Source: Cepaea nemoralis (Eukaryota; Mollusca; Gastropoda; Stylommatophora; Helicidae). From it: a stretch of DNA of 64,000 nt. The stretch's first letter is position 1. Each line of letters starts with the position of its first letter. The stretch is taken from the NCBI GenBank assembly GCA_014155875.1, contig JACEFZ010018306.1:147501-211500 (forward strand), in the 5' to 3' direction. Position numbers and translations under genes: made by a program. Below the pieces are notes generated by a model. The model saw only the letters and a program-made list of their open reading frames with translations, did not search any database and had not been told where the DNA came from. Of this stretch, positions 31,721-44,100 are shown piece by piece.

Positions 31721-32539
31721 GACAAACACCGTATCACTATGCTAGATTACGAATTGCTCTATGTATTAATCTGTTATATACCTTTCACATAACACCCATG
31801 GAAGCCCATCTCATTAACAGTTATTTATATTATTTATTCCTACAATCTCAACTGACTATTGCATTCACCCACACTGTGTCCACTACACTAACATTGTTTC
31901 GAAACCGTATCATCGTGCGGGCTGGAATTTAGAGAACTTATCCATTAACTTAATCATTTAAAACCTACTGTTTTTAGATAGACAATGGCTGCCCAGAAAT
32001 CAGCTATATTTACACAGGGCGAACTCCCTTGACTTTCCTCACCACGGTCCAGATGAGTCGACAACAACACACACAGAGGACTGACAGATCGCCATTGTTA
32101 AGCTTTGTTTCCATGTGGTGACCATGTTTATCTGCCTTAACCTGCCAAGTGTGATGGCTACATTTGGCATGGTTCATCTTATATATAAAAAAGGATGTGT
32201 GTGGGTGTGTATGTATGTCCTTTATGCGTTCGCGAACGGCCCATCCGATTGAGATGAAATTTTCTACACGTCTTTTTTTCATTCCAGCGCAGCCAACTGT
32301 AATATTTTTTTAGTGTGAAATCGGCTGCTTACTTAATATTATTTAATTTTTTTCATTTTACATTGTAATTTATATACAGCGAGGGGACTTAACTCTAGAA
32401 AAGTTATTTCAAGGGGCATAACTTTTAATAACATTGTTGTATAACCTATAGTCATATTGTTGCATCGTTTTCAAAGATTTATAAACTCTTTGTCTGTAGT
32501 TATTTACCGGCATATGAGTTATATTCAGACATCAACAAC

Positions 32540-33508
32540 TTGGCCTTTTACCGGCGTTATGTGGACGATATACTAATCATCACCACAGACGAGCTACAAG
32601 CAACATCGTTTCAGGCCACAATGAACAAGACGCATAAAAACATCTCTCTATCTATGGAACACGAACACAACGAAGCGTTACCGTTCCTAGATATTCTAAT
32701 GAGACGTAGAGCAGACGGCACAATTCAAAGATCGGTGTATCGCAAAGAAACATGGACTGGCCAATACCTAAATTTTCAGAGCTTCACACCTGTCCAGTAC
32801 AAACGGGGCTTAGTACGGACCTTGTTTGACCGTGCTAGAAAGATATGCACCCAGGACACACTGACAGAGGAATTTGAAACTCTGAAGAATGTCTTAAACC
32901 TGAATGGGTACTCCACAGGATTTATAAAGCGCCATTGCCAACAGCCCAAACCCAAAGCAGACGTAACTACAGTCCCTAAACTCAAGGTATTCATCCAGCT
33001 AACCTTTCGAGGGGATGACGTAATGCAACGTCTACAAGACCGGCTTACTACAGCAGTAGGTCAAACATTCTGTGCGGCAACTCCAGTCATTAGATGTAAA
33101 ACCGTACCCATTCCTACACCAACAGTCAAAGAGCCTGTTCCTCTGTACGCCACAAACAATTGTATTTACCAATTCACATGTAGATGCCAGGCCGTTTACA
33201 TTGGCCGAACGGAGAGACAGCTTAACAAACGGGTGTTAGAACACATACCTCAATGGGTCAACAAGATACAACACACAGGAGATGATAGCCACGAGGAGCC
33301 GACACACCGGAAGCTCCCGGCGTCTTCAATCGGCAAGCACATTGTTGCCAGTCGCCATGTTGTGTCCAGAGAGACTGCATTTCGCGTGTTGTTTAGAACA
33401 CAGAATACTCGCTTGTTAAAATTTGCAGAAGCAATTATGATCTATCAACGCAAGCCAGAATTGTGTAAACAGAAAGACATGTTAGTCAGCTTAAAATTAC
33501 CGTGGTAG
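32540..33508 (+). CDS. PLE protein C-terminal part: RT palm end plus GIY-YIG endonuclease
   Basis: Open for 322 codons but truncated at the 5' end; the first residue is not an ATG. It starts at the RT active site FYRRYVDDILIIT, then LPFLDILMRRRADGTIQRS, the primer-grip-like motif of Penelope RTs. A linker with VFIQLTFRGDDVMQRL follows. From about residue 208 comes CIYQFTCRCQAVYIGRTERQ, the GIY-YIG endonuclease start with the C..C pair and the Y/IG-R core seen in canonical Penelope elements. The enzyme normally nicks DNA and primes reverse transcription. With most of RT missing this copy is inactive. No frameshift is seen, so the insertion is recent. Confidence 0.88.
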   Translation: MAFYRRYVDDILIITTDELQATSFQATMNKTHKNISLSMEHEHNEALPFLDILMRRRADGTIQRSVYRKETWTGQYLNFQSFTPVQYKRGLVRTLFDRARKICTQDTLTEEFETLKNVLNLNGYSTGFIKRHCQQPKPKADVTTVPKLKVFIQLTFRGDDVMQRLQDRLTTAVGQTFCAATPVIRCKTVPIPTPTVKEPVPLYATNNCIYQFTCRCQAVYIGRTERQLNKRVLEHIPQWVNKIQHTGDDSHEEPTHRKLPASSIGKHIVASRHVVSRETAFRVLFRTQNTRLLKFAEAIMIYQRKPELCKQKDMLVSLKLPW

Positions 33509-33598
33509 ACAATCGACATTACTGTGCGAAATTGTGTATATTTCAACTTGAAGGACTTATCTAGTTAATTTCACGTAAGTTGTGTGAGTTCTGCAGTA

Positions 33599-33645
33599 TG
33601 TACCTGACGAGATGCAGCGAAATATGCCAGGCAATAAATCGTGCA
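33599..33645 (+). ncRNA. Candidate hammerhead ribozyme in PLE 3' region, copy 2
   Basis: Same sequence as 25096-25142: stem I TGTAC/GTGCA, core CTGACGA (33604-33610), GAAA (33619-33622), AATC before the presumed cleavage after C33640. Stem II is at best G-C plus U-A with a two-base loop, and stem III has mismatches, so activity is uncertain. Confidence 0.5.
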
Positions 33646-33970
33646 ATCTATTGTTTGTGTCTTCGTTATTCAAATTCACTACGGGAAAACATTGTTTTGA
33701 ATATGAGTTATAATAAATAATGATACAATCTTTAAGGCATTTTCAAAGTTTTCATAAAAATAATGCATAATGCATAACATTGTAACTCATCTTTTTATGC
33801 TTACGAAGTTATCTACAGTCATGTCGGTGATTAACAACATAATAAATAAATAATAGTTACCTTATCACTATCAAGTTTGAAGATTTTAGATTTCTTTACA
33901 CTGTCGCCAACTCTAAGAAGACATGGAACAACTTCAGCCATTATTAAATCTACAGGCATGTGCGTTATAA

Positions 33971-35790
33971 TCCTCCTCCTCCTCCTCTCCCCTCCTCCTC
34001 CTACACTCTTCCTCTTCCCCTCCCCCTCCTCCCTCTCCCTCCTCTTCCTCCTCCTTCCTCCTCCTCCCTCTTCCTCCTCCTCCTACCTCCACCCTCCTCC
34101 TAATCCCTCATCTTCCTTCCTCCCTCTTCCTCCTTCCTCCTCCCTCTTCTTCTTCCCCCTCCTCCTCCCTCCTCCTCCTCCCTCTTCCTCCCTTCTCCCT
34201 CCTCCTCCCTCTCCTCCTCCCTCCTCCTCCTCCCTTCTCCTCCTCCCTCCTCCTCCTCCCTTTTCCTCCCTCTACCTCCTCCCTCCTCCTCCTTCCTCCA
34301 CATCCCTCTTCCTCCTCCTCCTCATCATTCCTCCTCCTCCCTCCTCCTTCTCCCTCTTCCTCTCTCCTCCTCCTCCCTCCTCCTCTCTCCTCATTCCTCC
34401 TCCCTCTCCCTCCTCCTCCCCCTCCTCCTGCATTCTCCTTCTTCCTCCTCCTCCCTCTTCCTCCTCCCTCCTCCTCCCCCTCCTCCCTCTTCCTCCTCCT
34501 TCCTCCTCCTCCTCCTTCTCCCTCCTCCTCCATCCTCCTCCTCCCTCCTCATACCTCTTCCTCCTCCTCCCTCCACCACCTTCTATTTCCCCCCTCCTCC
34601 TCTTAATCCCTCCTGCTCCCTCCTATTCCTCCCTACTCCTCCTCCTCCCTCCTCCTCTTCTCTCCGCCTATCTCTTCCTCCCCCCTCCTCCCTCCTCCAC
34701 CCTCTTCCTCCTCCCACCTCCTCCCTCTTCCTCCTCCTCCCTCCTCCTTCCTCCTAATCACTCCTCTTCCTTCCTCCTCCCCTCTCCTCCTTCTCCTTCT
34801 TCCTCCCTCCTCCTCCTCCCACCTCTCCTCCTCCCTCCTCCTCCCTTCTCCTCATTCCTCCTTCTCCTCCTTCTTCCTCCCTCCTCCTCTACCCTCCTCC
34901 CCCTCTCCTCCTCCCTCCTCCTCATCCCTTCTCCTCCCTTCTCCTCCTCCCTCCTCCTCCTCTTTCCCCCTCCCTCCTCCTCCCTCCTCCTCCTCTTCTC
35001 TCCGCCTATCTCTTTCTCCCTCCTCCTCCCACCTCCTCCCTCTTCCTCCTCCTCCCTCCTCGCCCTCCTCCCTCCTCGCCCTCCTCCTTCCTCCTAATCA
35101 CTCCTCTTCCTTCCTCCTTCGCCCTCCTCCACCCCTACCCCCTCCTCCTTCTACCTCCCCCCTCTCCTCCTCCCTCCTCCTCCTCCCTCCTTCTCCTCCT
35201 TCTTCCTCCCTCCTCCTCTTCCCTCCTCCCCCCTCTCCTCCTCCTCTCTCCTCCTCCTCTCTCCCCCTCCCACCTACTCCCTCTACCTCTTCCCTCCTCC
35301 CTCCTCCTCCATTCACATCCCTCCTCCTCCCTCCTTATCCTCCCTCCTCCTCATCCCTCCTCCTCTCTCCTCCTCCTCCCTCCTCCTCCCTCCTCCTAAC
35401 TTCACATTCCTCCTCCTCCCTCTTCCTCTTCCTCCCTCCTCATCCTCCTCCCCCTTCTTCTCCTCCCTCCTCCTCCTCCCCCTCCTTCTCCTCTTTCTCC
35501 CTCCTCCTTCTCCCTCTTCCTCCTCCCTCTTCCTCCCTCCTCCTTCTCCTTCCTCCTACTCTCTCCTACTCCTCCATCCTCCCCCCTCTCCCTCCTCCTC
35601 TCCTCCCCCTCCTTCTCCCTCCTCCTCCCTCTTCCCTCCCCCTCCCCCTCCTCCTCCACCCTACTCCTCCATCTTCCTCCTAATCCCTCCTCCTCCCTCC
35701 TATTCCTCCCTACTCATCCTGTCTCCTCCTCCTCCCTCTCCTCCCTCCTCTTCCCTCTTCCACCTCCCTCTTCCTCCTCCCTCCTCCATT
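33971..35790 (+). repeat. 1.8-kb polypyrimidine tract of CCT/CTCCTT units
   Basis: The plus strand is almost wholly C and T, built from CTCCTCCTCCC/TCTTCCTCC variants with rare A. The minus strand is pure GGAGGA-type polypurine. Long open frames on both strands (for example 33877-35097) are repeats of Pro/Ser/Leu or Arg/Glu/Gly and are not genes. Such tracts can form triplex (H-DNA) or G-quadruplex structures. Confidence 0.95.
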
Positions 35791-36001
35791 TACCCAAGAC
35801 AGACAGACAGACAGATAGTCGGGAACGGGAGCTTATATGACTACTTATATGATTTAAATGAGATGCTCTCCACCATGGGCTGGGCCGGGTCAGACAGACA
35901 GACAGATAGATAGTCGGGAACGGGAACTTATATGACTACTTATATGAATTAAATGAGATGCTCCCCACCAGGGTCTGGGCGAAGCCGGGCCGTGTCAGCT
36001 A

Positions 36002-36163
<162 letters not shown>

Positions 36164-36255
36164 TATTTCCTTACTTGTTTAATTCTATAATGATCACCGC
36201 TTCACTCAAATTTGTCTCTTTTTTGAAAAGGACGCAGATTCCCATGTTTCCTTAA

Positions 36256-36500
36256 CGCTATCTATCGCCCACTTCTCTTATAGCGCTGATGATACCTATC
36301 CCGACCATTGCACTTCTCATCTCAATAATCGCCATGTTCACCAACTGATCGGCTCGCTCGTTGCCTCTCAAGCCTGAGTGCTTTGCTACATAGATAAAAG
36401 TTGGCTTGACTAACAGTGATGTGTTAAATGTGTCGAGCCCCTCACATTGTATGTGGTCATTCTGGACTTTCTTGGGCATCATTATTGAATCGCTCATTAT
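36256..36500 (-). mobile_element. RNase H LINE fragment
   Basis: Minus-strand 79-codon frame with TFIYVAKHSGLRGNERADQL, the C-terminal end of a LINE RNase H domain, related to the same region at 38.6-38.9 kb. The GPL/REV tail (IISAIREVGDR) also matches that copy. Confidence 0.7.
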
Positions 36501-36729
36501 GCATGTGTGTGAATGGTTCGTTGTGAAGTTACTGGAATGTGTGTGTACTTTTCAGGGAAAATACATTGAGTGTAAATACACTAATATGTATGGGTGTGTA
36601 TTGGGAAAATCACGTAAGGTGTTGTAAAAAAAAGAACAACAGATTCGTACCCGGTTTAATGGGAAAACATATTGTATAAGTAGACAGTAGTGGTAGTATT
36701 TGATTTATTCGCCCGTATTATAAACTTGG

Positions 36730-36970
36730 GTACAGCGTTAGCATATTGCCTGGACTTCTGCCTGCCGGCATGGCGATCTTGTGATCTATCTCCATGCAGC
36801 ATGCGTGTTTGAATTTGACCTGGGATCTCCCAGGTCAGGCAATCCTAAACTGGGAACCTGGAGGTGTTCCAGGAAGTAAAGTTGACAAGCGTGATTTGGA
36901 CTACATCACCAATCGAATGCAGATTTGAATGTTAAATACGAGGCAAAAATGGTATACCTAGTACGCCTTA
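36730..36970 (+). mobile_element. SINE family B copy, diverged
   Basis: Shares GGGATCTCCCAGGTCAGGCA, CCTAAACTGGGAACC, GGAAGTAAAG and the CATCACCAATCGAA block with the copies at 20640 and 53205. The tRNA-like head is eroded (TGTTTGAATTTGACC as box B). Confidence 0.5.
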
Positions 36971-37242
36971 AGGTGTATGAAATAGACCTTTACGTTTAAA
37001 AAAAAGAAAAGAAAACGACATGATGAAACAATGGAGAAGTCACATTAGTCCATTGACTAGATAGAAGCCTTGCTTGCCAGCGAGATTGTCAAGTGTCCCT
37101 TTCGAGGCACCGATTTTGTTTCATGAGCATCGCTAAATTCAGAGTGAGGAAAACCATTTTTAAGAGCTATATTGAGTCAATCCTCATATATTTAAGCAAA
37201 TCAATTTATTATTTATTATTCACAATGATCAAACAATTGAGG

Positions 37243-37540
37243 AATATGTAGGAGCTGCCGAGATGTGGTTTTATGGAAGAATGATGAGAAACTTAACTCA
37301 CAAAGAGAACTGGTTACTCGCATCAAAAGAAAACAGTACACAATCTTTGTATACGTCATGAGAAGGGGTAAGCTTGAGTATGTCGTTAAAACGGGAAGGC
37401 TAGAGGGTAAGAAAGGCAGAGGGGCAGCAACAGAGAAGATACTAGACACTTTAACATCATGGCATGGCGGAACGTCAGTATGAGAAATGATTTGCAACAC
37501 AAAAGATAGAAGGCCGTGGACAGTCAAGATCACCATCGCA
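37243..37540 (+). mobile_element. RTE-like LINE 3' coding fragment, second family
   Basis: Two frames give AAEMWFYGRMMRN and then RELVTRIKRKQYTIFVYVMR followed by KTGRLEGKKGRG and TSWHG. This is the same C-terminal pattern as in the complete LINE (VEMWFLRKM ... GHVMRR ... GRPRSK ... LALWHG) but clearly another family. One frame shift and stops; inactive. Confidence 0.7.
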
Positions 37541-37578
37541 TTTAACTACTTCTTACTTTACTATAAACAGGACAGGGT

Positions 37579-37917
37579 TAACCTCATGAATGTTCTATCC
37601 ATTACGATATTAAATATATTATAATTTGGCTATTTCTCAGTTACTTAATTTTATGTGGTGGATAACTGAGTTATTTCTATCGCTATTTATGATTTGTTGT
37701 TTTTACGTTTGTTTTCCTGACATAATTAGCAAGCTAAGATTCTAACCTCACATATGTTCTATCCATTACGATAATAAATATATTATAAATGTAAGATTTG
37801 GCTATTTCTCAGTTACTTAATTTTATGTGGTGGATAACTGAGTTATTTCTATCGCTATTTATGATTTGTTGTTTTTACATTTGATTTCCTGACATAATTA
37901 GCAAGATAAGATTAGCA
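37579..37917 (+). repeat. Tandem duplication of about 165 bp just upstream of the GPCR start
   Basis: AACCTCATGAATGTTCTATC through TAATTAGCAAGCTAAGAT (37579-37738) is repeated at 37744-37915 with few differences and an 8-bp insertion. The second copy ends about 40 bp before the GPCR ATG, so it lies in the promoter or 5' UTR. Its regulatory effect is unknown. Confidence 0.85.
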
Positions 37918-37957
37918 AGTTAATAACTCACATTGGGTGTATAAGAGTAAGAGGTTA

Positions 37958-38183
37958 ATGGAAGCAAACAATGCAAGTGTGACACCTAAAACGACAACAG
38001 ACTTTCTTGTGGACTATTTTTATCATGGTTTAATCAGCGATAACACCAGAGAAATCTTCCAGTGGATCTTCTTTGCTGTTCTGTCTGAGATTATCTCCTG
38101 TTTCGGCATTGTGGCAAATATCATTAACATTGTCTGTTTTCTGAAAACAGGATTCAAAGACGTGGTCAACATTAGCTTGTTGG
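37958..38183 (+). CDS. GPCR exon 1
   Basis: 75 codons plus one base: extracellular N-terminus, TM1 and the start of TM2 (NISLLG). Donor GGTAAGT at 38183/38184 is near-perfect. An in-frame GTG precedes at 37937 but ATG 37958 is preferred. Confidence 0.85.
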
Positions 38184-41100
38184 GTAAGTTAATTTTTCGA
38201 TAATGTTGTGATCTAAAGATTGTCTACAGATAATATCTAGATTCTAGAGGGAATCGAGTATTGATTTTACTATCATGAGCTTGCGTGTACGCAATACCCA
38301 TCAAAACGTAGATTAGTTGCGTTATTTTACGAGTATCGCCAATATTATATCTGACAACACTAAACAAATATCAAGGATGTCACCTTCAAGAGCGAGAGAG
38401 AAGCCATTACATCCAACACCCCATGGGAACAGCGAGTTGACATACTTTTAGATGGCTACTGCATTGGGGGTCTGGGAAAGCAGGGGAATACCCAATATGC
38501 GGCTATGTCGATAGTTAGTTAGTTAGTTAGTCGACAGATCATCCTCGTTGCACATCGGACCATTCAGTCCATAAGTGCTCGGATCCCCTCCTCAGCAAAT
38601 CCCGCAGCGTGTAGCGGCTAACGACGCCAGTTCTGTGTTGGTTTATCAATCTTCTTTGGCTTCCTGCGTAGTGTTCTTGTTTGGCCACCCCTCTTTTAAT
38701 TTGCTGCTCTAGCAGTCTGGCCATTGTTGTAGATTCACAGTCATCACTTGGTTCTTGCAAAAGTCTCACTTCTCGTAGAGCATTCAGAATGTCAGCCTGG
38801 TCCATGGCGCGTCCGCCCTCCACAGTAGCCTCACCTGCGAGCTTGTCAGCCCGCTCATTTCCTTGTACTCCCGCATGACCTGGCACGAAGATGAAACTAA
38901 TCTTTGCCTAGCCGAGACCGCTCCAGAGGCAGCAACCATTCTCTTCGGATCGACCCCTCCTCTATCCTCTTGATCATGTTCATTGAGTCGCTAAGGAAAC
39001 AAGCCCTAGTGAATGTCTGTGTCTCGAGCCATGTTATTGCTTTACTTACTGCCATGACTTCCATGGTCAGGCTACTTGTGGTTTCAGTGAAAGCACCAGA
39101 GTCCTCCTTCACAATTCTCCCTCCGGCCCGAGCTGTAAAGGCCCATGAGCTTCTCACATGTCGGACGACCGACCCATCTGTGTAGATGACCGCGTCACTG
39201 TCTAGCGAATTCTCGAAAATCAACGCTTGTACTTCAGCCTCCACAGCAGCCGGATTTTCTTGTCTGCATTTTCTATCTAGTTGGATGCAAACTGAAAAGG
39301 ATGTGCAGAAGTCTGTTGGCACTTGCACCCACTCCTCGCCAGGTTCTAAGTCCTCAAGTGAACACACCTGTTGAAGAATGTCTTCGGCTTGACCCATCCA
39401 CGACCGTCCTCTTTTTAACCTGCTGCCCTTCACCTTCCTAATTTCAATATGCAGTGGATGCTGTGTGTTTGCGTTAATTCTGAGGTAGGCGCGTGCCCTG
39501 CAAACTTGCATTCTCTCTTCAATGGTTGGAAAATCAAGAAGGTAGCGCATCGCCCTGCATGCTGTATCTCTTGTACATCCAAGAATAATGCGCATAGCTT
39601 CATTCTGTATCCTTTCCATCCTTTCTATCTGCTTATGGCTGAGAGTCAGGATTGCCATTGCATACTCCAAAACAGACATGACCAGCCCCTCGTACAGAAG
39701 ACATAGATGGCGCTGCTCACAGTTTGCTGCCGCCATCACCCGCATCGCTGCCAAGCCCCGCTTGGCCTTTGTTATCACCTGGTCTATGTGCACATTATAA
39801 GCAAGGCTTCGATCAAACCGTATCCCCAGGTAATTCATTGCCTGCGTTCTTTCCACCGTCTCTGAACACAGCATTACAGTTGGTGTTGGATTGTTGACAA
39901 TATGATTATTCAACGAGAACCAAGTCACTGTTGCCTTTGTTGGGTTGACCATTGCCCCAGCTTCATCACACCAAGTACTTATGCGATTGAGTTCGGTTTG
40001 TAGTTCCACAGCAACCTCCTCTCTATCCTTACCCTGACGATACACTAAAACATCATCGGCATATGACAATGTCCTGCCAGGTCCAGTGATCTGCTCACTG
40101 GTGATTCTCACTGTGTAGGCGTTGAACAGTACCGGAGATAATGGTGATCCCTGTGGTAGGCCAGGATATATTGTTGTTGGTTCCGAAGTTCAACTGCCAC
40201 ATCTAAATACTACTTTCCGTTGGAAGAGGGCTGCAGCGATCCAACTAAGGAGGAATGGACTTACGTTTAGTTCAAGAAGCTGAAACATTAAAAAATCCAG
40301 TGGTACTCTGTTGTATGCGTCCTCAAGATCAATCGCTGCAGCAACAGTTTCAGTGCCTGAGTGGAAACCTTCATAGACATCATGGGCAAAGACTGCTGCA
40401 TTGGTCCAGGTTTCTCTTTTTGGACGGCACCCACCCAGGGTAGGTGGGAAAACACCTTGCCTCTCTAGTTGGCTTGATATTTTCCTGGCAATTACCTTCT
40501 CCAGCAGCTTGCCTACTGTATTCTGCATGGTTATAATTCGATATCCCTTAATTTTTTTGTGGTCTTTGTCAGGCTTCGGCAAGGGAATCAGATAGCTATG
40601 TAACCATTCCTCCTTGATGCTAGCACTCCCTATACTGTTGTTGTACATGTCTGCTAGTTTCTCTAGCTCATTGTCGGTACACCTATTTATGTCGTCGTAT
40701 CTTATGCCATCAGGACCTGGAGCACTGTTTTTTGATCGTCGAAGCACAGCCTTGATTTCTTTCACTGTCACTGTGTCTTCATCCGAAGTGTTCTGGGCCT
40801 TGCATCTGTCTGAGGTGACCTCCTTGGCCAGATTCCGGCCTCCCATGTCTGTCTGGTTGCTCTGCTCAAGGTAGCGTTCAAAGAGGGCTTTGCCCTTGTC
40901 CTCATCAGTCCTCTGCCAGATGAGGTCAGCACCTTGGAAGTCAGAAATGCTCTTATTCTTGACTACCCCACTCATGCTTTTATGTAGTCGCCAGAACAAT
41001 TTCAGTGACTTGTCTGTGCTTACTCTTTGACACACCTCTGCCCATTTTTCGCTTTTAACCACCTTGACCAGTGGATGTCGATAGTGATAACATAAAACAA

Positions 41101-44100
41101 CGTAACATAGCATAACATGACATCGCATTGCATAGCATTGCATAGCGTATCATAGCATAGCATAGCATAGCATAACATAACATAACATAACATAACATCA
41201 AGGATGCCAGGCTTCTTATTGATCAATGTGGATTGAAAAAATAAAAGAACCTTGATTCTCCTGTAGTAAGGCAGAAACAAGAATGCGATGTGCTTCGTCA
41301 GTTTGCAAAATTTCTGATAAAGATTTTTATCCAAGTTATGTCAAACTGCCCAGCATTTTCTCTCTTGTCTCCCACAGCCTCCCCTCTCCTCCAACTTCCC
41401 GTTTTGACGACATACGCCAGATTTATCTTTCTCACCAGAATGCTCTCAGAAAGCTGAGTATCCTCCTCTTTGTATATTTCAAGATACCTTCATTGCTCTT
41501 TTAATCCGTCCTCGGATATAAAGGGAGATATAAAGTCAGACATAAAGATAGACAGAATAATAGACAGAAGGATAAATAGACAGAATCACACATACACAGA
41601 GACATGCGGTATACATCTTTAGAACCCTTGGGGCACAGCATACCGATCTATATGTGGTATTACAGCTACTCATCCGAGACGGCTGTCACTCTTAACGTTG
41701 AGACATTTCTCATGTCTGGAATCGCGGTATGACATTCCATTAAGCCATCTCGGTTGTAAGTGTATGATATTCTTAAGAACATATTGCTTTCAGCATGCAT
41801 GTAAGCACCATGGTAATGGGGTTGTACACGCCTTGTTGTCCGACGTAGTGCGTTAGATCTCTAGTTCAATCACCGATCATCGATTACCACCAGCGGTTAT
41901 GTCCGCCCCGTCTGACAGTCGGCCCGGTTCGCGTACCCTTCCGCATCCTACACACACACGCGCGTGCGCGCACACACACACACACACAAAACACACACAC
42001 CCTCCCGTGCGACTGCCATACACATGCACACACATCGTCCGGAAGTACCAAAGAGCGTAAGATTTGGAAATACAAGTCATATCTGGTCCGTGTTTGTGAC
42101 GTCACTTCGATGGCGGTTAAACCCAATAATAGCGATTTATATCGTGACCTAGATGGTTGCCATCCAGAAATGGGACTTAAATACCCCCTCCCCTATTACT
42201 GGCGTCAATCCTCTTTGGGTAGTGGCAGGGGCAGCACGCAGTTGAAGTGGAGGTGGGGGAAGTGCGCAAAAGACTACCTGCCACATCCTTGATGGCTTAG
42301 ATCAAGTTCATCAAAATAGTGGGGCATAATAAATCCCGTTAATTATTCACGTGTTCCGACGAATGGACTTCTCATCCCAAGACATATATTAGCCTGCTTG
42401 CGACTTCTACACTCTGAGGATTGACGCTTAGTGGTCACCAAGTTTCATAATGATGTTGTCACTCCGTCCAGGCGAAAAGCCAGAACGGCATCAAATTACC
42501 ACACAAACGCCACTTGAAATAGTATGATTTGTTTGTATTAAGTCAGTGGTGGCTCCTGGCATATCCTCCGATGTTGCTATCTTAGTTCACGAGTTCCAAA
42601 CGTGGATTCTCATTCGTTGTCGTCATTCCTCTCTTGTGAATAACAATCGGTTGATGCACCCCATCACAATTTGACAAACAGGGCAGTAGAATTCAAGCGA
42701 TACGAACGAAGATCAAACATACTCAACTGTGACGAATTCATTTCGATCATTTCTTGCATCCGATTTAAAGAAAAACACGGACGTTGAACAACCGATGTAA
42801 AGTTCAAAATCGTTAAAAATATCAATGCAACATGTACCGCCAGCCACGTGGCAAACTCAAGCAACTTTCAAACTATCCTGATTGGTTTTCTTGTCTTCTC
42901 TGATCTTCTGCGTCTTTTCCTTTTCGGTTGTTATTCCATTCTATCTCTGTTGTCAACACGTGTCATCTCTAGTGATGACGCCAATCTCTATGTGAAATTA
43001 AGTTTTCCCTTTAGTGCATTCTTGTGCAAAAGGGGACTTTCCTATGGGTGTCTTCTGTCACCATGGCGGTGTAAACGTAAACTTGCATGTCCTACTAAAT
43101 GCATCCCACCGTCATTAACACTTTTGACTGATATCTACAACCATGGTCTGGCTGCAATAACAGCAAGGTAAAAGAGGTGTTGCCAACCAACAACACTACG
43201 CAGGAAGCCAAAGAAGATTAATAAACCAACACATAACTGGTGTCGTTAGCCGCTACACGGTGCGGAATTTACTGAGGAGAGGATCCGAGCACTTATGGAC
43301 TGAATGATCCCATGTGCAATGAGGATAATCTGTAGAGTAACTGTGTGTGTGTGTGTATGTGTGTGTGTGTGTGCACGTGTGTTAATAGTTAGTTGTATGT
43401 AATTTACACAACGTCGTAATCAACCAAAGCGTTGTTTAGCTGTTTGTGATTTCGCTTCAGTAGTTTGCCATTGCCTCCTGAACGAACGATGCCTATATCA
43501 TTGTTAAAAATCATCACAAGGCGCTTTACATCCAAATCGCCTGCAGCTGATTTGGAACGCCCCACCCCCCCCCCCCCCCCCCCCCATCCTTTTTTTTTGG
43601 GGTCACAGACGCTCTGACGTGTATGAGTATGTGAAAGAGTAAAATTATAATTATCGAATTTTCAATATATAAATTGCATGATTATAATTTCTCTATCTAC
43701 AAAGGTCTGGCAGTGTCTGACCTGGGCTGCCTAGTACCGCTGATATGGACAAACCTATGTTACAATCCGGCCTTCAGTCGCCTAGACTTGCCTTTCGAGC
43801 CAATAGAGTTTCAGTATTTGACGGGGGCCTGGGTCCACGTCACATTTACACGTGTCACCAGCTATATCACAGCGTTTATCACACTGGAGAGGTGTCTATG
43901 TGTAACCATGCCCCTCAAGGTTTGTTCCCAGTCAGTCACTTGTCGAATGTCAATAATGTTTAGTTTGTGTTGCGAACTATATACCTTTTTGTTTTCTATT
44001 TATTATTTAGTATTCGTTCATTCGTTCACTCTGTCAGCCTAAACCTACGTTTGCAGTGTTACTGGTTCTTCCTCTTGTGTTCCAACCATCAGGTCAAGCG

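Larger units (their letters stand above)
32524..33700 (+). mobile_element. Penelope-like element, 5'-truncated, uninterrupted
   Basis: ATATGAGTTATA flanks the insert at 32512-32523 and 33701-33712, a perfect 12-bp target duplication. It encodes the last 322 codons of the PLE protein, then about 190 bp of 3' UTR with a hammerhead-like motif (33599-33645). It ends CATTGTTTTGA, as does the copy at 20954-25196. Confidence 0.9.
38184..43704 (+). other. GPCR intron 1 (5.5 kb)
   Basis: Begins GTAAGT and ends TCTCTATCTACAAAG. It contains a 2.56-kb RNase H LINE, a CATAG/CATAA microsatellite, CA and TG tracts, a LINE 3' end at 43160-43335 and a C-run. From 41.2 to 43.1 kb I see no gene. Confidence 0.8.

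Noticed and set aside
33877..35097. 406-codon plus-strand frame rich in Pro/Ser/Leu
   Set aside because: It is a translation of the CCT tract; the opposite strand gives equally long Arg/Glu/Gly frames.
37937..37957. GTG start for the GPCR
   Set aside because: The ATG at 37958 lies 21 bases downstream, and GTG starts are rare in animal nuclear genes.
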